This document shows, piece by piece, positions 1 through 7,554 of a stretch of 15,222 nt of DNA. Both the position numbers and the translations under genes were made by a program. Position 1 is the stretch's first letter. Each line of letters begins with the position of its first letter. A model generated the notes under the pieces. The model made no database searches. It saw only the letters and a list, made by a program, of their open reading frames with translations, and had not been told where the DNA came from. Where the stretch lies: the NCBI GenBank assembly GCA_017998195.1, contig JAGODN010000015.1, positions 1 through 15,222 on the forward strand, read 5' to 3'. This DNA is from Desulfobulbus sp. Lineage in GTDB: Bacteria; Desulfobacterota; Desulfobulbia; Desulfobulbales; Desulfobulbaceae.

Positions 1-1898
1 GACCCGGGCGCGGTGTGCACCAGCCCGGAGGGCATGGTGTGCTCGCGGGGGGCCATGGCCCGCAGATAGTCGGCCCGGTCGAAGCGGTCGCGAGCGGCCG
101 CGCCCGGGTCGAAGCCGGCGACCGCCAGCTCGACACGCTGCATCACCCGGTCGATGTAGTCCAGGTCCGCCCCCTCCGGGGTCTCGACATTGACGTACAT
201 GCCCTTGGGGTCCACCTCGGGAAAGAACTCCACCGGTTTTTCCAGGCCGATGACCAACAGCCAGACCTGGACGAGCACCACCAGCGCCAGGCCGGACATG
301 CCGACCACCGCCAGCGGTCGCCTCAGGCAGAAGCCCAGGGTGGCGGCGTAGCGGCGCAGCAGGAAGGAGTCGATGGCCACCGGCTGCTCGGCCGCTGCCA
401 CGTCGGCATCGTTCGTGCCGGCGCCGGCCGGCTGGCGCATGAACAGCGAGGCCAACGCCGGGGTGAACACCAGGGCCACGAACAGGCTGCTCGCCAGGGT
501 GATGATCAGGGTGAGCGGCAGGTAGCGCATGAACTCGCCCATCACCCCGGGCCAGAAGAGCATGGGCGCGAACGCGGCCAGGGTGGTCAGGGTGGAGCCG
601 ATCACCGGCCAGGCCACCTCGCCGGTGGCGCGCATGGCCGCACTGACCCGGCCGGCGCCCTGCTCGATGAAGCGGTGGATGTTCTCGACGATGACAATGG
701 CGTTGTCCACCAGCATGCCCAGGGCCAGGGTAAGGCTGAACAGCACCACCATGTTCAGGGTCACGCCGAGCAGGGACAGGGTGGTGAAGGTGAGCAGCAT
801 GGAAAAGGGGATGGCCAGGCTGACCAGCACCGCGTTGCGCAGGCCCATGGCCACGAACACCACCACCAGCACGAGCACCAGGCCGGTGAGGATGTTGTTC
901 TCCAGGTCGGCCACCATGACGCCGATGTCCTTGGCCTTGTCCACCACCTTGGTGATCTCGGTGCCCGCCGGCCACCCGGCCCGGCGCCGCTCGATCACCC
1001 GGTCGATCTCCTCGCTGATGGCGATGATGTTCTCGCCCGAGCGCTTCTTCACGGCGATGTTCACCGCCTCGCGGCCGTCCAGGCGGGCGCGGCTGGTCTC
1101 CTCCTTGAAGCTGTCCGTGACCCGGGCCACGTCCTTGAGGTAGACCGGCTGGCCGTCGTGGGCGCCGACCACCAGCCAGAAGATTTCCTCCGGGGTGGCG
1201 AACTCGCCCGGCACGCGCAGCAGGAAGCGGCCCTGGCCGAGCCTGAGCGCCCCGCCCGAGGTGTTGCGGTTCTCGCTCTTGACCACCTGTTCGAGCGCGG
1301 CGAAGCTCAGGCCGTAATGGCCGAGCTTGGCCGGATCGACCTCCACCCGGATCTCGCGCTCGACCCCGCCGGTCACATCCACTTCGAGCACGCCGGTGAC
1401 CGCCTCGATGTCGTCCTCCAGGTCGTCGGCGATCTTCTTCAGGCAGGGCAGGCCGCAGGTGCCGGACAGGGAGAAGACGATGATGGGCAGCTCGGAGAAG
1501 TTGACCTCGAACACCAGCGGATCCTCGTCCAGGTCGTCGGGCAGCTCGCCCAGGGCCTCGTCCACCTTGTCCTTGACGTCCTGCAGGGCCTGGTCGATGT
1601 CCGTGCCGGTGACGAACTCGATGTTGATCGAGCTGAGCCCCTCGGCGCTCACCGAGCGGATCTTTTTCAGCCCGTCCAACCCTTTCAGCTTCTTCTCGAT
1701 CTCCATGGTCACCGAGGTTTCCATGTCCGCCGAGCTGACGCCGCGGTAACTGGTGGAGACGAAGACGTTGGGGATGGTGATGTCCGGGTCGCTCTCCCGC
1801 GGCAGTCTCAGGTAGCTGGTGACGCCGAAGATGAACACCAAAAGGGCGAGCACCAGCACCGCGGTGCTCGAGCGGACGGCGGTGTCGGAGAGGATCAC
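1..1898 (-). CDS. RND efflux transporter permease, AcrB-type inner-membrane subunit (partial, C-terminus beyond left edge)
   Basis: This is the proton-driven inner-membrane pump of a tripartite efflux system. The frame opens with GTG at 1898 and runs without a stop to the left edge, giving 632 residues, roughly the N-terminal 60% of a family member of about 1,000-1,050 residues. Visible features are TM1 (about residues 10-30, followed by LRLPRESDPDI), the periplasmic porter region (about 40-330), the TM2-TM6 block, and a cytoplasmic linker near 540 leading to TM7. The TM4 motif GMLVDNAIVIVENI (394-407) matches AcrB GLLVDDAIVVVENV, with Asn399 in place of the second Asp. The GTG overlaps the TGA of the upstream adaptor gene (GTGA, 4 bp), which fixes the start and suggests translational coupling. 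Pairing with an HlyD-like adaptor supports the RND assignment. The substrate cannot be told from sequence. Family call is firm. Confidence 0.93.
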   Translation of the reverse strand, partial: MILSDTAVRSSTAVLVLALLVFIFGVTSYLRLPRESDPDITIPNVFVSTSYRGVSSADMETSVTMEIEKKLKGLDGLKKIRSVSAEGLSSINIEFVTGTDIDQALQDVKDKVDEALGELPDDLDEDPLVFEVNFSELPIIVFSLSGTCGLPCLKKIADDLEDDIEAVTGVLEVDVTGGVEREIRVEVDPAKLGHYGLSFAALEQVVKSENRNTSGGALRLGQGRFLLRVPGEFATPEEIFWLVVGAHDGQPVYLKDVARVTDSFKEETSRARLDGREAVNIAVKKRSGENIIAISEEIDRVIERRRAGWPAGTEITKVVDKAKDIGVMVADLENNILTGLVLVLVVVFVAMGLRNAVLVSLAIPFSMLLTFTTLSLLGVTLNMVVLFSLTLALGMLVDNAIVIVENIHRFIEQGAGRVSAAMRATGEVAWPVIGSTLTTLAAFAPMLFWPGVMGEFMRYLPLTLIITLASSLFVALVFTPALASLFMRQPAGAGTNDADVAAAEQPVAIDSFLLRRYAATLGFCLRRPLAVVGMSGLALVVLVQVWLLVIGLEKPVEFFPEVDPKGMYVNVETPEGADLDYIDRVMQRVELAVAGFDPGAAARDRFDRADYLRAMAPREHTMPSGLVHTAPG

Positions 1899-3055
1899 GG
1901 CGTGCCCTGGCCGGGGTCGGTGAGCGTGCGGATGACGCGAATCCCCTGCCCCTCCTCGACCTCGCGGTGGCCCTCGACCAGCACCCGGTCACCCGGGGCG
2001 AGCCCCTCCACCACCTGCACCAGCCAGCCCTCGATCACCCCCAGGCGCACCGGCCGGCGGCGCACGGTGTCGCCCTCGGCGATGAACACGTACTGCTCGT
2101 CGCCGCGGCTGATGACGCTGTAGAGCGGCACGGCCAGCCCGTCGGGGATGCTTTTTTTGACGATGCGGGCACGGAAGAACATGCCGGGCAGGATTTCGTG
2201 GCCCGGGTTGTCCAGGGCCAGTTCCAGCCGGTAGAGGGAGGCGGCCGTGTCCGGCGAGGGGGCGAGGAAGTGGGTGCGGCCGACCAGCGGCCGGTCGCCC
2301 AGGGCCTGGATGGTCAGCGCCACCTGGTCGAGGCGGCGGACCGCGTCCACGTCCGACTCCGGGATGCCGACCACCGCCTTGACCCGGTCGATCTGCAGCA
2401 GTTCGGCCACCGGGTCGCCCAGGCCGAGGTACAACCCGACCTTGGCGTCGAGGCGTTTGACCACCGCGTCCATGGGCGCGGTGATCTCGCAGCGGGCGAG
2501 GTTCAGCTCGGCCCGCTCCAGTTCGGCGGCCGCGGTCTGCAGGCGGGCGGCGGTGGATTCCAGGGTGGCGGTGGGGATCACCCGGGTCTTGAGCATGGCC
2601 CGGCCGCGCTCGAAATCGGCCCTGGCCAGGGTGTGGGCCGCCCGGGCGGCGTCCACGGCGATGCGGTAGTCGGCCGCCTCGATGCGGGCCAGCGTCTGCC
2701 CGGCCCGCACCCGGTCGCCCTCGCGCACGAGCACCGCTGCCACCGTGCCGGTGATGCGGGCCACCAGGTCGAGCCGCAGCCAGGGCTCCACCACGCCGGG
2801 CAGGTTCATGGCCTCGGCCATGGGCCGGGGCTTGAGTTCCAGCAGGACCGCGTTCACCAGGGGCCGGGTCTCGACCCGGGCCGCCCGCTTCGCCTCGACG
2901 AGCTGCTCCCGGCGCGCGCCGATGAACAAGGCGAGCACCCCGATGAGCACGACCAGGGCGGCCAGGGCGACAAGCACCAGCCGCCCCCGGAGCAAACGGC
3001 GGATGCGGGCGGGCAGGGAGACGGGCCGCGCGCGCTGCGGGTCGTTCTCGGGCAT
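1895..3055 (-). CDS. RND efflux periplasmic adaptor (membrane-fusion protein, HlyD/AcrA family)
   Basis: A 386-residue membrane-fusion protein that would bridge the RND pump to an outer-membrane channel. After a basic N-terminus it has one membrane anchor (about residues 26-46, ending LALFIGARR), then a lipoyl half-motif (ITGTVAAVLVREGDRVRAGQ, about 101-120), an alpha-helical hairpin (about 130-190), the second lipoyl half (CEITAPMDAVVKRLDAKVG), a beta-barrel and a membrane-proximal domain (LAPGDRVLVEGHREVEEGQG). The start is placed at ATG 3055 because GGAGAG lies 8 bases upstream (3064-3069) and the anchor follows at normal distance. The frame stays open upstream to 3223, but that extra 56 residues looks like leader rather than protein. 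Its TGA overlaps the permease GTG, so the two form an operon. No outer-membrane partner is seen in the window. Confidence 0.93.
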   Translation of the reverse strand: MPENDPQRARPVSLPARIRRLLRGRLVLVALAALVVLIGVLALFIGARREQLVEAKRAARVETRPLVNAVLLELKPRPMAEAMNLPGVVEPWLRLDLVARITGTVAAVLVREGDRVRAGQTLARIEAADYRIAVDAARAAHTLARADFERGRAMLKTRVIPTATLESTAARLQTAAAELERAELNLARCEITAPMDAVVKRLDAKVGLYLGLGDPVAELLQIDRVKAVVGIPESDVDAVRRLDQVALTIQALGDRPLVGRTHFLAPSPDTAASLYRLELALDNPGHEILPGMFFRARIVKKSIPDGLAVPLYSVISRGDEQYVFIAEGDTVRRRPVRLGVIEGWLVQVVEGLAPGDRVLVEGHREVEEGQGIRVIRTLTDPGQGTP

Positions 3056-3063
3056 GGGGGACA

Positions 3064-3069
3064 CTCTCC
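3064..3069 (-). promoter_or_regulatory. Ribosome binding site of the RND adaptor gene
   Basis: GGAGAG on the minus strand, 8 bases before ATG 3055. It favours this start over the longer frame beginning at 3223. Confidence 0.55.
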
Positions 3070-3089
3070 GGATAAGCGGGGTGAGCTGG

Positions 3090-3112
3090 CCGGTGACGCG
3101 GAGGGTCACGGG
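3090..3112. promoter_or_regulatory. Imperfect inverted repeat, possible operator in the RND operon leader
   Basis: Arms CCGGTGAC (3090-3097) and GTCACGGG (3105-3112) are complementary except at one position and are separated by 7 bases. The repeat lies between the predicted -10 element (3146-3151) and the adaptor start. That is where a TetR- or MarR-type repressor of an efflux operon could bind. No regulator gene is present in the window to support this, so it is only a candidate. Confidence 0.25.
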
Positions 3113-3145
3113 CGGACAGAGCGCCCTGTGCAGGGCCTCGGCCGG

Positions 3146-3174
3146 TTTGTACTCAGGGTTAGGGAGGGCTGCAA
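3146..3174 (-). promoter_or_regulatory. Candidate sigma70 promoter for the RND efflux operon
   Basis: On the minus strand, TTGCAG (3169-3174) and TACAAA (3146-3151) are separated by exactly 17 bases. Each matches the consensus at 4 of 6 positions. The -10 lies about 90 bases upstream of ATG 3055. A T-rich stretch just upstream of the -35 could act as an UP-like element. Confidence 0.35.
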
Positions 3175-3222
3175 GAAAAAAGGAGCGGCCCCGGCCGGGG
3201 CAAAAGTCTTGACCTTCGGCCA

Positions 3223-3251
3223 TTGACCTGGGCCACCGGCAAGCTTAAGGT
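3223..3251 (+). promoter_or_regulatory. Candidate promoter for pdxH
   Basis: TTGACC (3223-3228, 5 of 6 to the -35 consensus) is followed after 17 bases by TAAGGT (3246-3251), a weak -10. A second TTGACC at 3209-3214 forms a direct repeat with a 14-base period. The -10 ends about 40 bases before the pdxH start. The -10 is poor, so confidence is low. Confidence 0.3.
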
Positions 3252-3281
3252 GGAGTGCAGTGTTTGTCCCCAGAAGATCAG

Positions 3282-3286
3282 AGGAG
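3282..3286 (+). promoter_or_regulatory. Ribosome binding site of pdxH
   Basis: AGGAG, 4 bases before ATG 3291. It decides the start in favour of MDIKGLRKEY over an upstream in-frame GTG at 3255. Confidence 0.6.
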
Positions 3287-3290
3287 CCGC

Positions 3291-3929
3291 ATGGATATCA
3301 AGGGATTGCGCAAGGAATACGCCAACCCGGTGCTCACCCGGGAGATGCTCGACCCGGACCCGTACCGCCAGTTCGAGCGCTGGTTCGAGCAGACCTGCGT
3401 TGCCGGACTGTCCGAACCCAACGCCATGACCCTGGCCACGGTGGGCGCGGACGGCCAGCCGACCCTGCGCACCGTGCTACTCAAGCTGTTCGACCACGAC
3501 GGCTTTGTCTTCTACACCAACTACGGCAGCCGCAAGGCCCGGCAGATCGCGGAGAACAGCCGGGTGGCCCTGCTCTTTCCCTGGGTCAAGCTGGCCCGCC
3601 AGGTGGCTGTCACCGGCGTGGCCGAAAAGGTGAGCCTGGCCGAGTCGGCCCGCTACTTCGCCAGCCGGCCCCACGAGAGCCAGCTGGGCGCCTGGATCTC
3701 CCAGCAGAGCGCGGTGCTCAGTTCCCGCCAGCTGCTCATGAACGAACTGGAAAAGATCAAGGCCCGCTTCAAGAAGGGCGAAGTGCCCCTGCCCGATTTC
3801 TGGGGCGGCTACCGGGTGCGGCCGGCCAGTATCGAGTTCTGGCAGGGCCAGACCAGCCGGCTGCACGACCGGTTCCTCTACACCCGCCAGGCGGACGCCA
3901 GCTGGACCATCGAACGGCTGGCCCCGTAA
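3291..3929 (+). CDS. pdxH: Pyridoxamine/pyridoxine 5'-phosphate oxidase
   Basis: An FMN-dependent cytosolic oxidase that converts pyridoxine or pyridoxamine 5'-phosphate to pyridoxal 5'-phosphate, the last step of vitamin B6 synthesis and salvage. The 212-residue length agrees with the family (E. coli PdxH has 218). Diagnostic segments are ANPVLTREMLDPDPYRQFERW near the N-terminus, the FMN-binding stretch TLRTVLLK (58-65) with FYTNYGSRKARQ (75-85), and the family signature IEFWQGQTSRLHDR (181-194) before the C-terminus ERLAP. The start is set by AGGAG upstream. It uses O2 in studied enzymes, which is notable if the host is an anaerobe. It is followed after 55 bases by the MscS-like gene with no terminator between them, so they may be cotranscribed, though their functions are unrelated. 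Confidence 0.95.
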   Translation: MDIKGLRKEYANPVLTREMLDPDPYRQFERWFEQTCVAGLSEPNAMTLATVGADGQPTLRTVLLKLFDHDGFVFYTNYGSRKARQIAENSRVALLFPWVKLARQVAVTGVAEKVSLAESARYFASRPHESQLGAWISQQSAVLSSRQLLMNELEKIKARFKKGEVPLPDFWGGYRVRPASIEFWQGQTSRLHDRFLYTRQADASWTIERLAP

Positions 3930-3984
3930 ACGCCCCAATCCCGCCACCCTCCTTTATTCCCCCTCTCCGCGGATCGACTTGTCC

Positions 3985-6129
3985 ATGCGTTTTTTTCCCA
4001 CCTTCTCGTTGTGCTGCGTGTTCTTCGCCAACCTCGCGGTGGCCGCGGCCCCCGCAGCCACGGCCCCGCCCGCCCTGCTGGCCGCGCCCGCTGCAGCCGC
4101 GCCGGTCGCGGAACCCCCGGCCTGGCTGGGTGATGTCCTTGCCCAACCGCCCCTCCCGGCCGCAGCCGCGGCCCCGCCCCGGGCCCCGGAACAGCCGGCC
4201 CTGGCGCCGGCGGACGCGCCCGGACCGCAGGTTGCCGCCCCGGAGGCCGCCCCCCGGTCGGAAAAAAGGAGCGGCCGCGCCGCCAGGGAGCGCCGCAAAA
4301 ACGAGGCCGCGGCCACCCCGCAGCCAGCCCAGGCGCCGCCGCTGTTCGCCTTGCCGGCCCAAGCGGCCACGGCCGCCCAGCCCCACACCTTCTGGCGCGC
4401 TCTCTTTGCCCCGGCCGCGACCGGGGAACAAACCGCCTTTCCGCCCCTGCGCGCCGGCGTGCAGCCGCCCGAGCCGCCCCGGGAGGAGCCGGTGCGGATC
4501 GAGTCGGTGCTGGTCAAGCGGTTCACCCAGCAGGAGGCGGCGCGGCCCCTGCCCGCCTCCTCGTCCGACACCGAGGCCATGCTCGCCTCCCTGGTCGAAC
4601 TGCAGAAAAACATCCGCCAGGAGATCACGGTCACCAAAAAACGGCTCAAGGCCAGTTCCTCCGAGGCGGAAAAGGTGACCCTGGAAGAGGAACTGAAGCA
4701 GCTTGACCAGCAGCTCTCGGACAGCGTCGCCGATTTCGAGCGGATCGCCACCGGGGTCGAGCCCACGGTGTTCATCCCCCAGGAGCAGACGGGATTCAGC
4801 TGGAAGGACGAACTCACCACCCTGCTCGAACCGACCGTCAAGGAACTCAAGCAGCTCACCGCCCGCGCCCGGCAGAAGACCCAGCTCAAGGAGGAGATCC
4901 TCGACCTCGGCAAACAGGCGGCCACCGCCAACCGCGCCGTGGGCCAGCTGAACACCCTGATCGAGGCCAGTCAGGACACGAGGATCAAGACCTACCTGCG
5001 CGAACTGCTGCCGGCCTGGCAGAACATGCACAAGCGCATCCAGGGCAAGCTCGAACTGGCCCAGCTGGAACTGGCCAAGCTCGAGGACCAGAACGGCGGC
5101 GCGGCCCACAGCCCCACCGAATACGTCAAGACCTTCTTCCGCGAACGCGGCCTCTACCTGTTTGCCGCCGTGCTCGCCTTCGGCGGGGTGCTCGTGCTCT
5201 GCCGGTTGCTCAACCTGCTCCTGCTGCGCATTCTGCCCGGGGCCCGGCGCGACCAGCGGCCGCTGTATGTGCGCGTCTTCCAGATACTCTTCTCCGTGTT
5301 CACCGCCGCCGCGGCGGTGGGCGGGTTCGTGTTCGTGCTCTACCTGGCCGAGGACTGGTTCCTGCTCAGCCTGGCGCTCATCCTCCTGTTGGGCGTGGCC
5401 TGGGCGGTGCGCCAGGTGGTGCCCAAGCTGTGGCAGCAGAGCCTGCTCATGCTCAACCTGGGCCCGGTGCACGAGGGCGAACGGGTCATCTACCAAAGCG
5501 TACCCTGGAAGGTCGAGGCGCTCAACGTGTTCGCCAAGCTGCACAACCCGGACCTGGGCCTGACCCTGCGGGTGCCGCTGGACAGCATGATCGGCCAGGT
5601 CTCCCGCCCCTTCACCCCGGACGAGCCCTGGTTCCCCTGCCGCAAGGACGACTGGGTGCTGGTCGGCGCCAAGCCCGTGGCCAAGGTGGTCAGCTGCACC
5701 CACGAACAGGTCGAGGTGGTGGAGATGGGCGGCCGGCGCATCGTCTACCGCACCGCCGACTTCCTCGCCGCCACGCCCGTCAACCTGTCCAGCGGCTTCA
5801 GCCTGAGCATCCCCTTCGGCCTGTCCTACGAGCTGCAGCCGATCATCACCACCGAGGTGCCGGCAAAGCTGGAGGCCTTCCTGCAGCACAAACTGGAAGA
5901 GCACGGCTACAAGGAGGGCTGCCACAGCCTGAGCGTGGACTTCAGGCAGGCCGGGGCCTCGTCGCTCGACCTGGTGGTGCTGGCCGGCTTCACCGGCGAG
6001 ATGGTGCCCCAGTACCCGCGGATCGAGCGCGCCCTGAACAAATGGTGCGTGGACTGCTGCAACGAAAACGGCTGGGAGATCCCCTTCCCGCAGCTGACCG
6101 TGCACCGGCCGGGTGCGCAGCCGGCCTGA
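3985..6129 (+). CDS. Large MscS-family mechanosensitive channel with Ala/Pro-rich N-terminus and coiled coils
   Basis: A predicted 714-residue inner-membrane channel that would open under membrane tension to release osmolytes. A signal-like N-terminus (MRFFPTFSLCCVFFANLAVA) leads into an Ala/Pro-rich, low-complexity periplasmic segment (about 20-170). Coiled coils follow (about 203-250 and 286-372), then three membrane helices (about 389-413, 429-454, 458-483). After TM3 comes a beta-domain-like stretch (about 493-540, GERVIYQSVPWKVEALNVF). The C-terminal alpha/beta domain (about 605-705) matches E. coli MscS well: GASSLDLVV against GASSINFVV, and EIPFPQLTVH against ISFPYPQMDVNF. An extra segment (about 545-600) separates the two. 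ATG 3985 is preferred over TTG 3979; the ribosome binding site is weak. Family call is firm from the C-terminal half; the role of the N-terminal half is unknown. Confidence 0.85.
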   Translation: MRFFPTFSLCCVFFANLAVAAAPAATAPPALLAAPAAAAPVAEPPAWLGDVLAQPPLPAAAAAPPRAPEQPALAPADAPGPQVAAPEAAPRSEKRSGRAARERRKNEAAATPQPAQAPPLFALPAQAATAAQPHTFWRALFAPAATGEQTAFPPLRAGVQPPEPPREEPVRIESVLVKRFTQQEAARPLPASSSDTEAMLASLVELQKNIRQEITVTKKRLKASSSEAEKVTLEEELKQLDQQLSDSVADFERIATGVEPTVFIPQEQTGFSWKDELTTLLEPTVKELKQLTARARQKTQLKEEILDLGKQAATANRAVGQLNTLIEASQDTRIKTYLRELLPAWQNMHKRIQGKLELAQLELAKLEDQNGGAAHSPTEYVKTFFRERGLYLFAAVLAFGGVLVLCRLLNLLLLRILPGARRDQRPLYVRVFQILFSVFTAAAAVGGFVFVLYLAEDWFLLSLALILLLGVAWAVRQVVPKLWQQSLLMLNLGPVHEGERVIYQSVPWKVEALNVFAKLHNPDLGLTLRVPLDSMIGQVSRPFTPDEPWFPCRKDDWVLVGAKPVAKVVSCTHEQVEVVEMGGRRIVYRTADFLAATPVNLSSGFSLSIPFGLSYELQPIITTEVPAKLEAFLQHKLEEHGYKEGCHSLSVDFRQAGASSLDLVVLAGFTGEMVPQYPRIERALNKWCVDCCNENGWEIPFPQLTVHRPGAQPA

Positions 6130-6138
6130 CAACCTGAC

Positions 6139-6143
6139 GGAGG
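6139..6143 (+). promoter_or_regulatory. Ribosome binding site of glcD
   Basis: GGAGG, 6 bases before ATG 6150, within the 20-base gap after the MscS-like gene. It is the only clear Shine-Dalgarno sequence in the hydroxyacid module; the two downstream genes appear to rely on coupling. Confidence 0.6.
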
Positions 6144-6149
6144 ACAGCC

Positions 6150-7550
6150 ATGGTCGATGAACGGATCGTCCAGGAATTGGCCCGGATCGTCGGCGCGGAC
6201 CAAGTCTCGACGGACAGCGCCGACCGCCTGCTGCACGCCTTTGACGCCACCCAGGCCCGCTTTCTGCCCGAGGTGGTGGTGCATGCCACCACCACGGACC
6301 AGGTCAGCCGGGTGGTGCGGCTGGCCCACGAGCACCGCATCCCGATCCTGCCGCGCGGCGCGGGCAGCGGCTTCACCGGCGGCAGTTTGCCGATCAGGGG
6401 CGGCATCGTGCTCGTGCTCACGCGCATGAACCGCATCCTCGAGATCGACCCGGACAACCTCACCGCCACGGTGGAGCCGGGCGTGGTCACCGCCACCCTG
6501 CAGCGCGAGGTGGAGCGGCTCGGCCTGTTCTACCCGCCGGACCCGGCCTCCAGGGAGTTCAGCACACTCGGCGGCAACATCGCCGAGTGCGCCGGTGGGC
6601 CGCGCTGCGTCAAGTACGGCGTCACCCGCGATTACGTGCTCGGCCTCGAGGTGGTGACCGCGTCCGGCGAGGTCATCCACACCGGCGGCAAGACCATGAA
6701 GAACGTGGTCGGCTACGACCTGACCCGGCTGTTTGTCGGCTCCGAGGGGACGCTGGGCATCGTCACCCGCATCACCCTGCGGCTCTTGCCCAAACCCGAG
6801 GCGCGCAAGACCCTGCTGGTGGCCTTCGCGTCCATCGACGGCGCCGCCCGGGCAGTGTCGGCCATCATCCGCGGCCGCATCATCCCGGCCACGCTCGAGT
6901 TCATGGACGCCTCGGCCATCGACTGCGTCCGCCGGGCCATGGACCTGGACCTGCCCGACGGCTGCCGGGCGGTGCTCATCATCGAGGTGGACGGCGAGCC
7001 GGCGGTGCTCGAGGGCCAGGCCGCGCGCATCCTCGAGATCGTCGAGCCGCTCGGGGTGATCGAAACCCGGGTGGCGGCCACCGCCGAGGAGGCGGAGGCC
7101 ATCTGGAAGGTCCGCCGCAGCGTCAGCCCGAGTTTGCGCCGGGTCAACCCGGACAAGTTCAACGAGGACATCGTCGTGCCCCGCTCGCGCGTGCCGGAGA
7201 TGATCCGCGCCCTGGAGGCGATCTCGGCCAAGCACAAGGTGCCCATCGTCAACTTCGGCCACGCCGGCGACGGCAACATCCACGTGAACGTCATGGTCGA
7301 CCTGAAAGAGGAGGGCATGCGCGCCACCGTGGACCGGGTACTCGACGAGATCTTCCGCACCACCGTGGCGCTCGGCGGCGCGGTGAGCGGCGAGCACGGC
7401 ATCGGCACGGCCAAGATGCCCTTCATCGGCCTGGAACTGGACCCGGCCTCCCTGGCCACCATGCGCGCCATCAAGCAGGCGCTCGACCCGCACAACATCA
7501 TGAACCCGGGCAAGATCTTCCCCGAGCCCGCCAGCAACCCGCAGAACTGA
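6150..7550 (+). CDS. glcD: FAD-linked 2-hydroxyacid dehydrogenase, GlcD / D-lactate dehydrogenase family
   Basis: A 466-residue flavoprotein of the vanillyl-alcohol-oxidase fold that oxidises D-lactate, glycolate or a related D-2-hydroxyacid to the 2-oxoacid. The FAD-binding half shows the pyrophosphate loop PRGAGSGFTGG (about 68-78) and STLGGNIAECAGG (about 136-148). The C-terminal FAD-oxidase half shows NFGHAGDGNIHVN (368-380) and GEHGIGTAK (about 414-422), whose histidines are conserved in D-lactate and glycolate dehydrogenases. It ends with HNIMNPGKIF, typical of the family. The gene for the iron-sulphur partner starts 4 bases after its stop, and a LarA-family racemase follows. Together these favour lactate or a similar hydroxyacid, but the substrate is not decided by sequence. 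No separate GlcE subunit is present. Confidence 0.92.
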   Translation: MVDERIVQELARIVGADQVSTDSADRLLHAFDATQARFLPEVVVHATTTDQVSRVVRLAHEHRIPILPRGAGSGFTGGSLPIRGGIVLVLTRMNRILEIDPDNLTATVEPGVVTATLQREVERLGLFYPPDPASREFSTLGGNIAECAGGPRCVKYGVTRDYVLGLEVVTASGEVIHTGGKTMKNVVGYDLTRLFVGSEGTLGIVTRITLRLLPKPEARKTLLVAFASIDGAARAVSAIIRGRIIPATLEFMDASAIDCVRRAMDLDLPDGCRAVLIIEVDGEPAVLEGQAARILEIVEPLGVIETRVAATAEEAEAIWKVRRSVSPSLRRVNPDKFNEDIVVPRSRVPEMIRALEAISAKHKVPIVNFGHAGDGNIHVNVMVDLKEEGMRATVDRVLDEIFRTTVALGGAVSGEHGIGTAKMPFIGLELDPASLATMRAIKQALDPHNIMNPGKIFPEPASNPQN

Positions 7551-7554
7551 GCCC

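Noticed and set aside
15..2123. Long plus-strand open frame of about 700 codons rich in His, Gln, Gly and Asp
   Set aside because: It is the antisense of the RND permease and adaptor. Its composition (runs of His/Gln/Asp with no domain) is typical of a GC-rich shadow frame, and the minus-strand reading gives clear RND motifs.
3056..3223. Longer N-terminus for the RND adaptor, starting at 3223
   Set aside because: The added 56 residues do not resemble an adaptor, contain the predicted promoter, and put the membrane anchor too far in. ATG 3055 has a Shine-Dalgarno sequence.
4040..4480. Possible tandem repeat in the Ala/Pro-rich part of the MscS-like gene
   Set aside because: Composition is strongly biased, but I could find no regular repeat unit or period by eye. 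It is low complexity rather than a repeat array.
3769..6132. Minus-strand open frame of about 790 codons
   Set aside because: It lies antisense to pdxH and the MscS-like gene. Those give recognisable protein families, whereas this frame is a low-complexity His/Gln/Gly-rich shadow.
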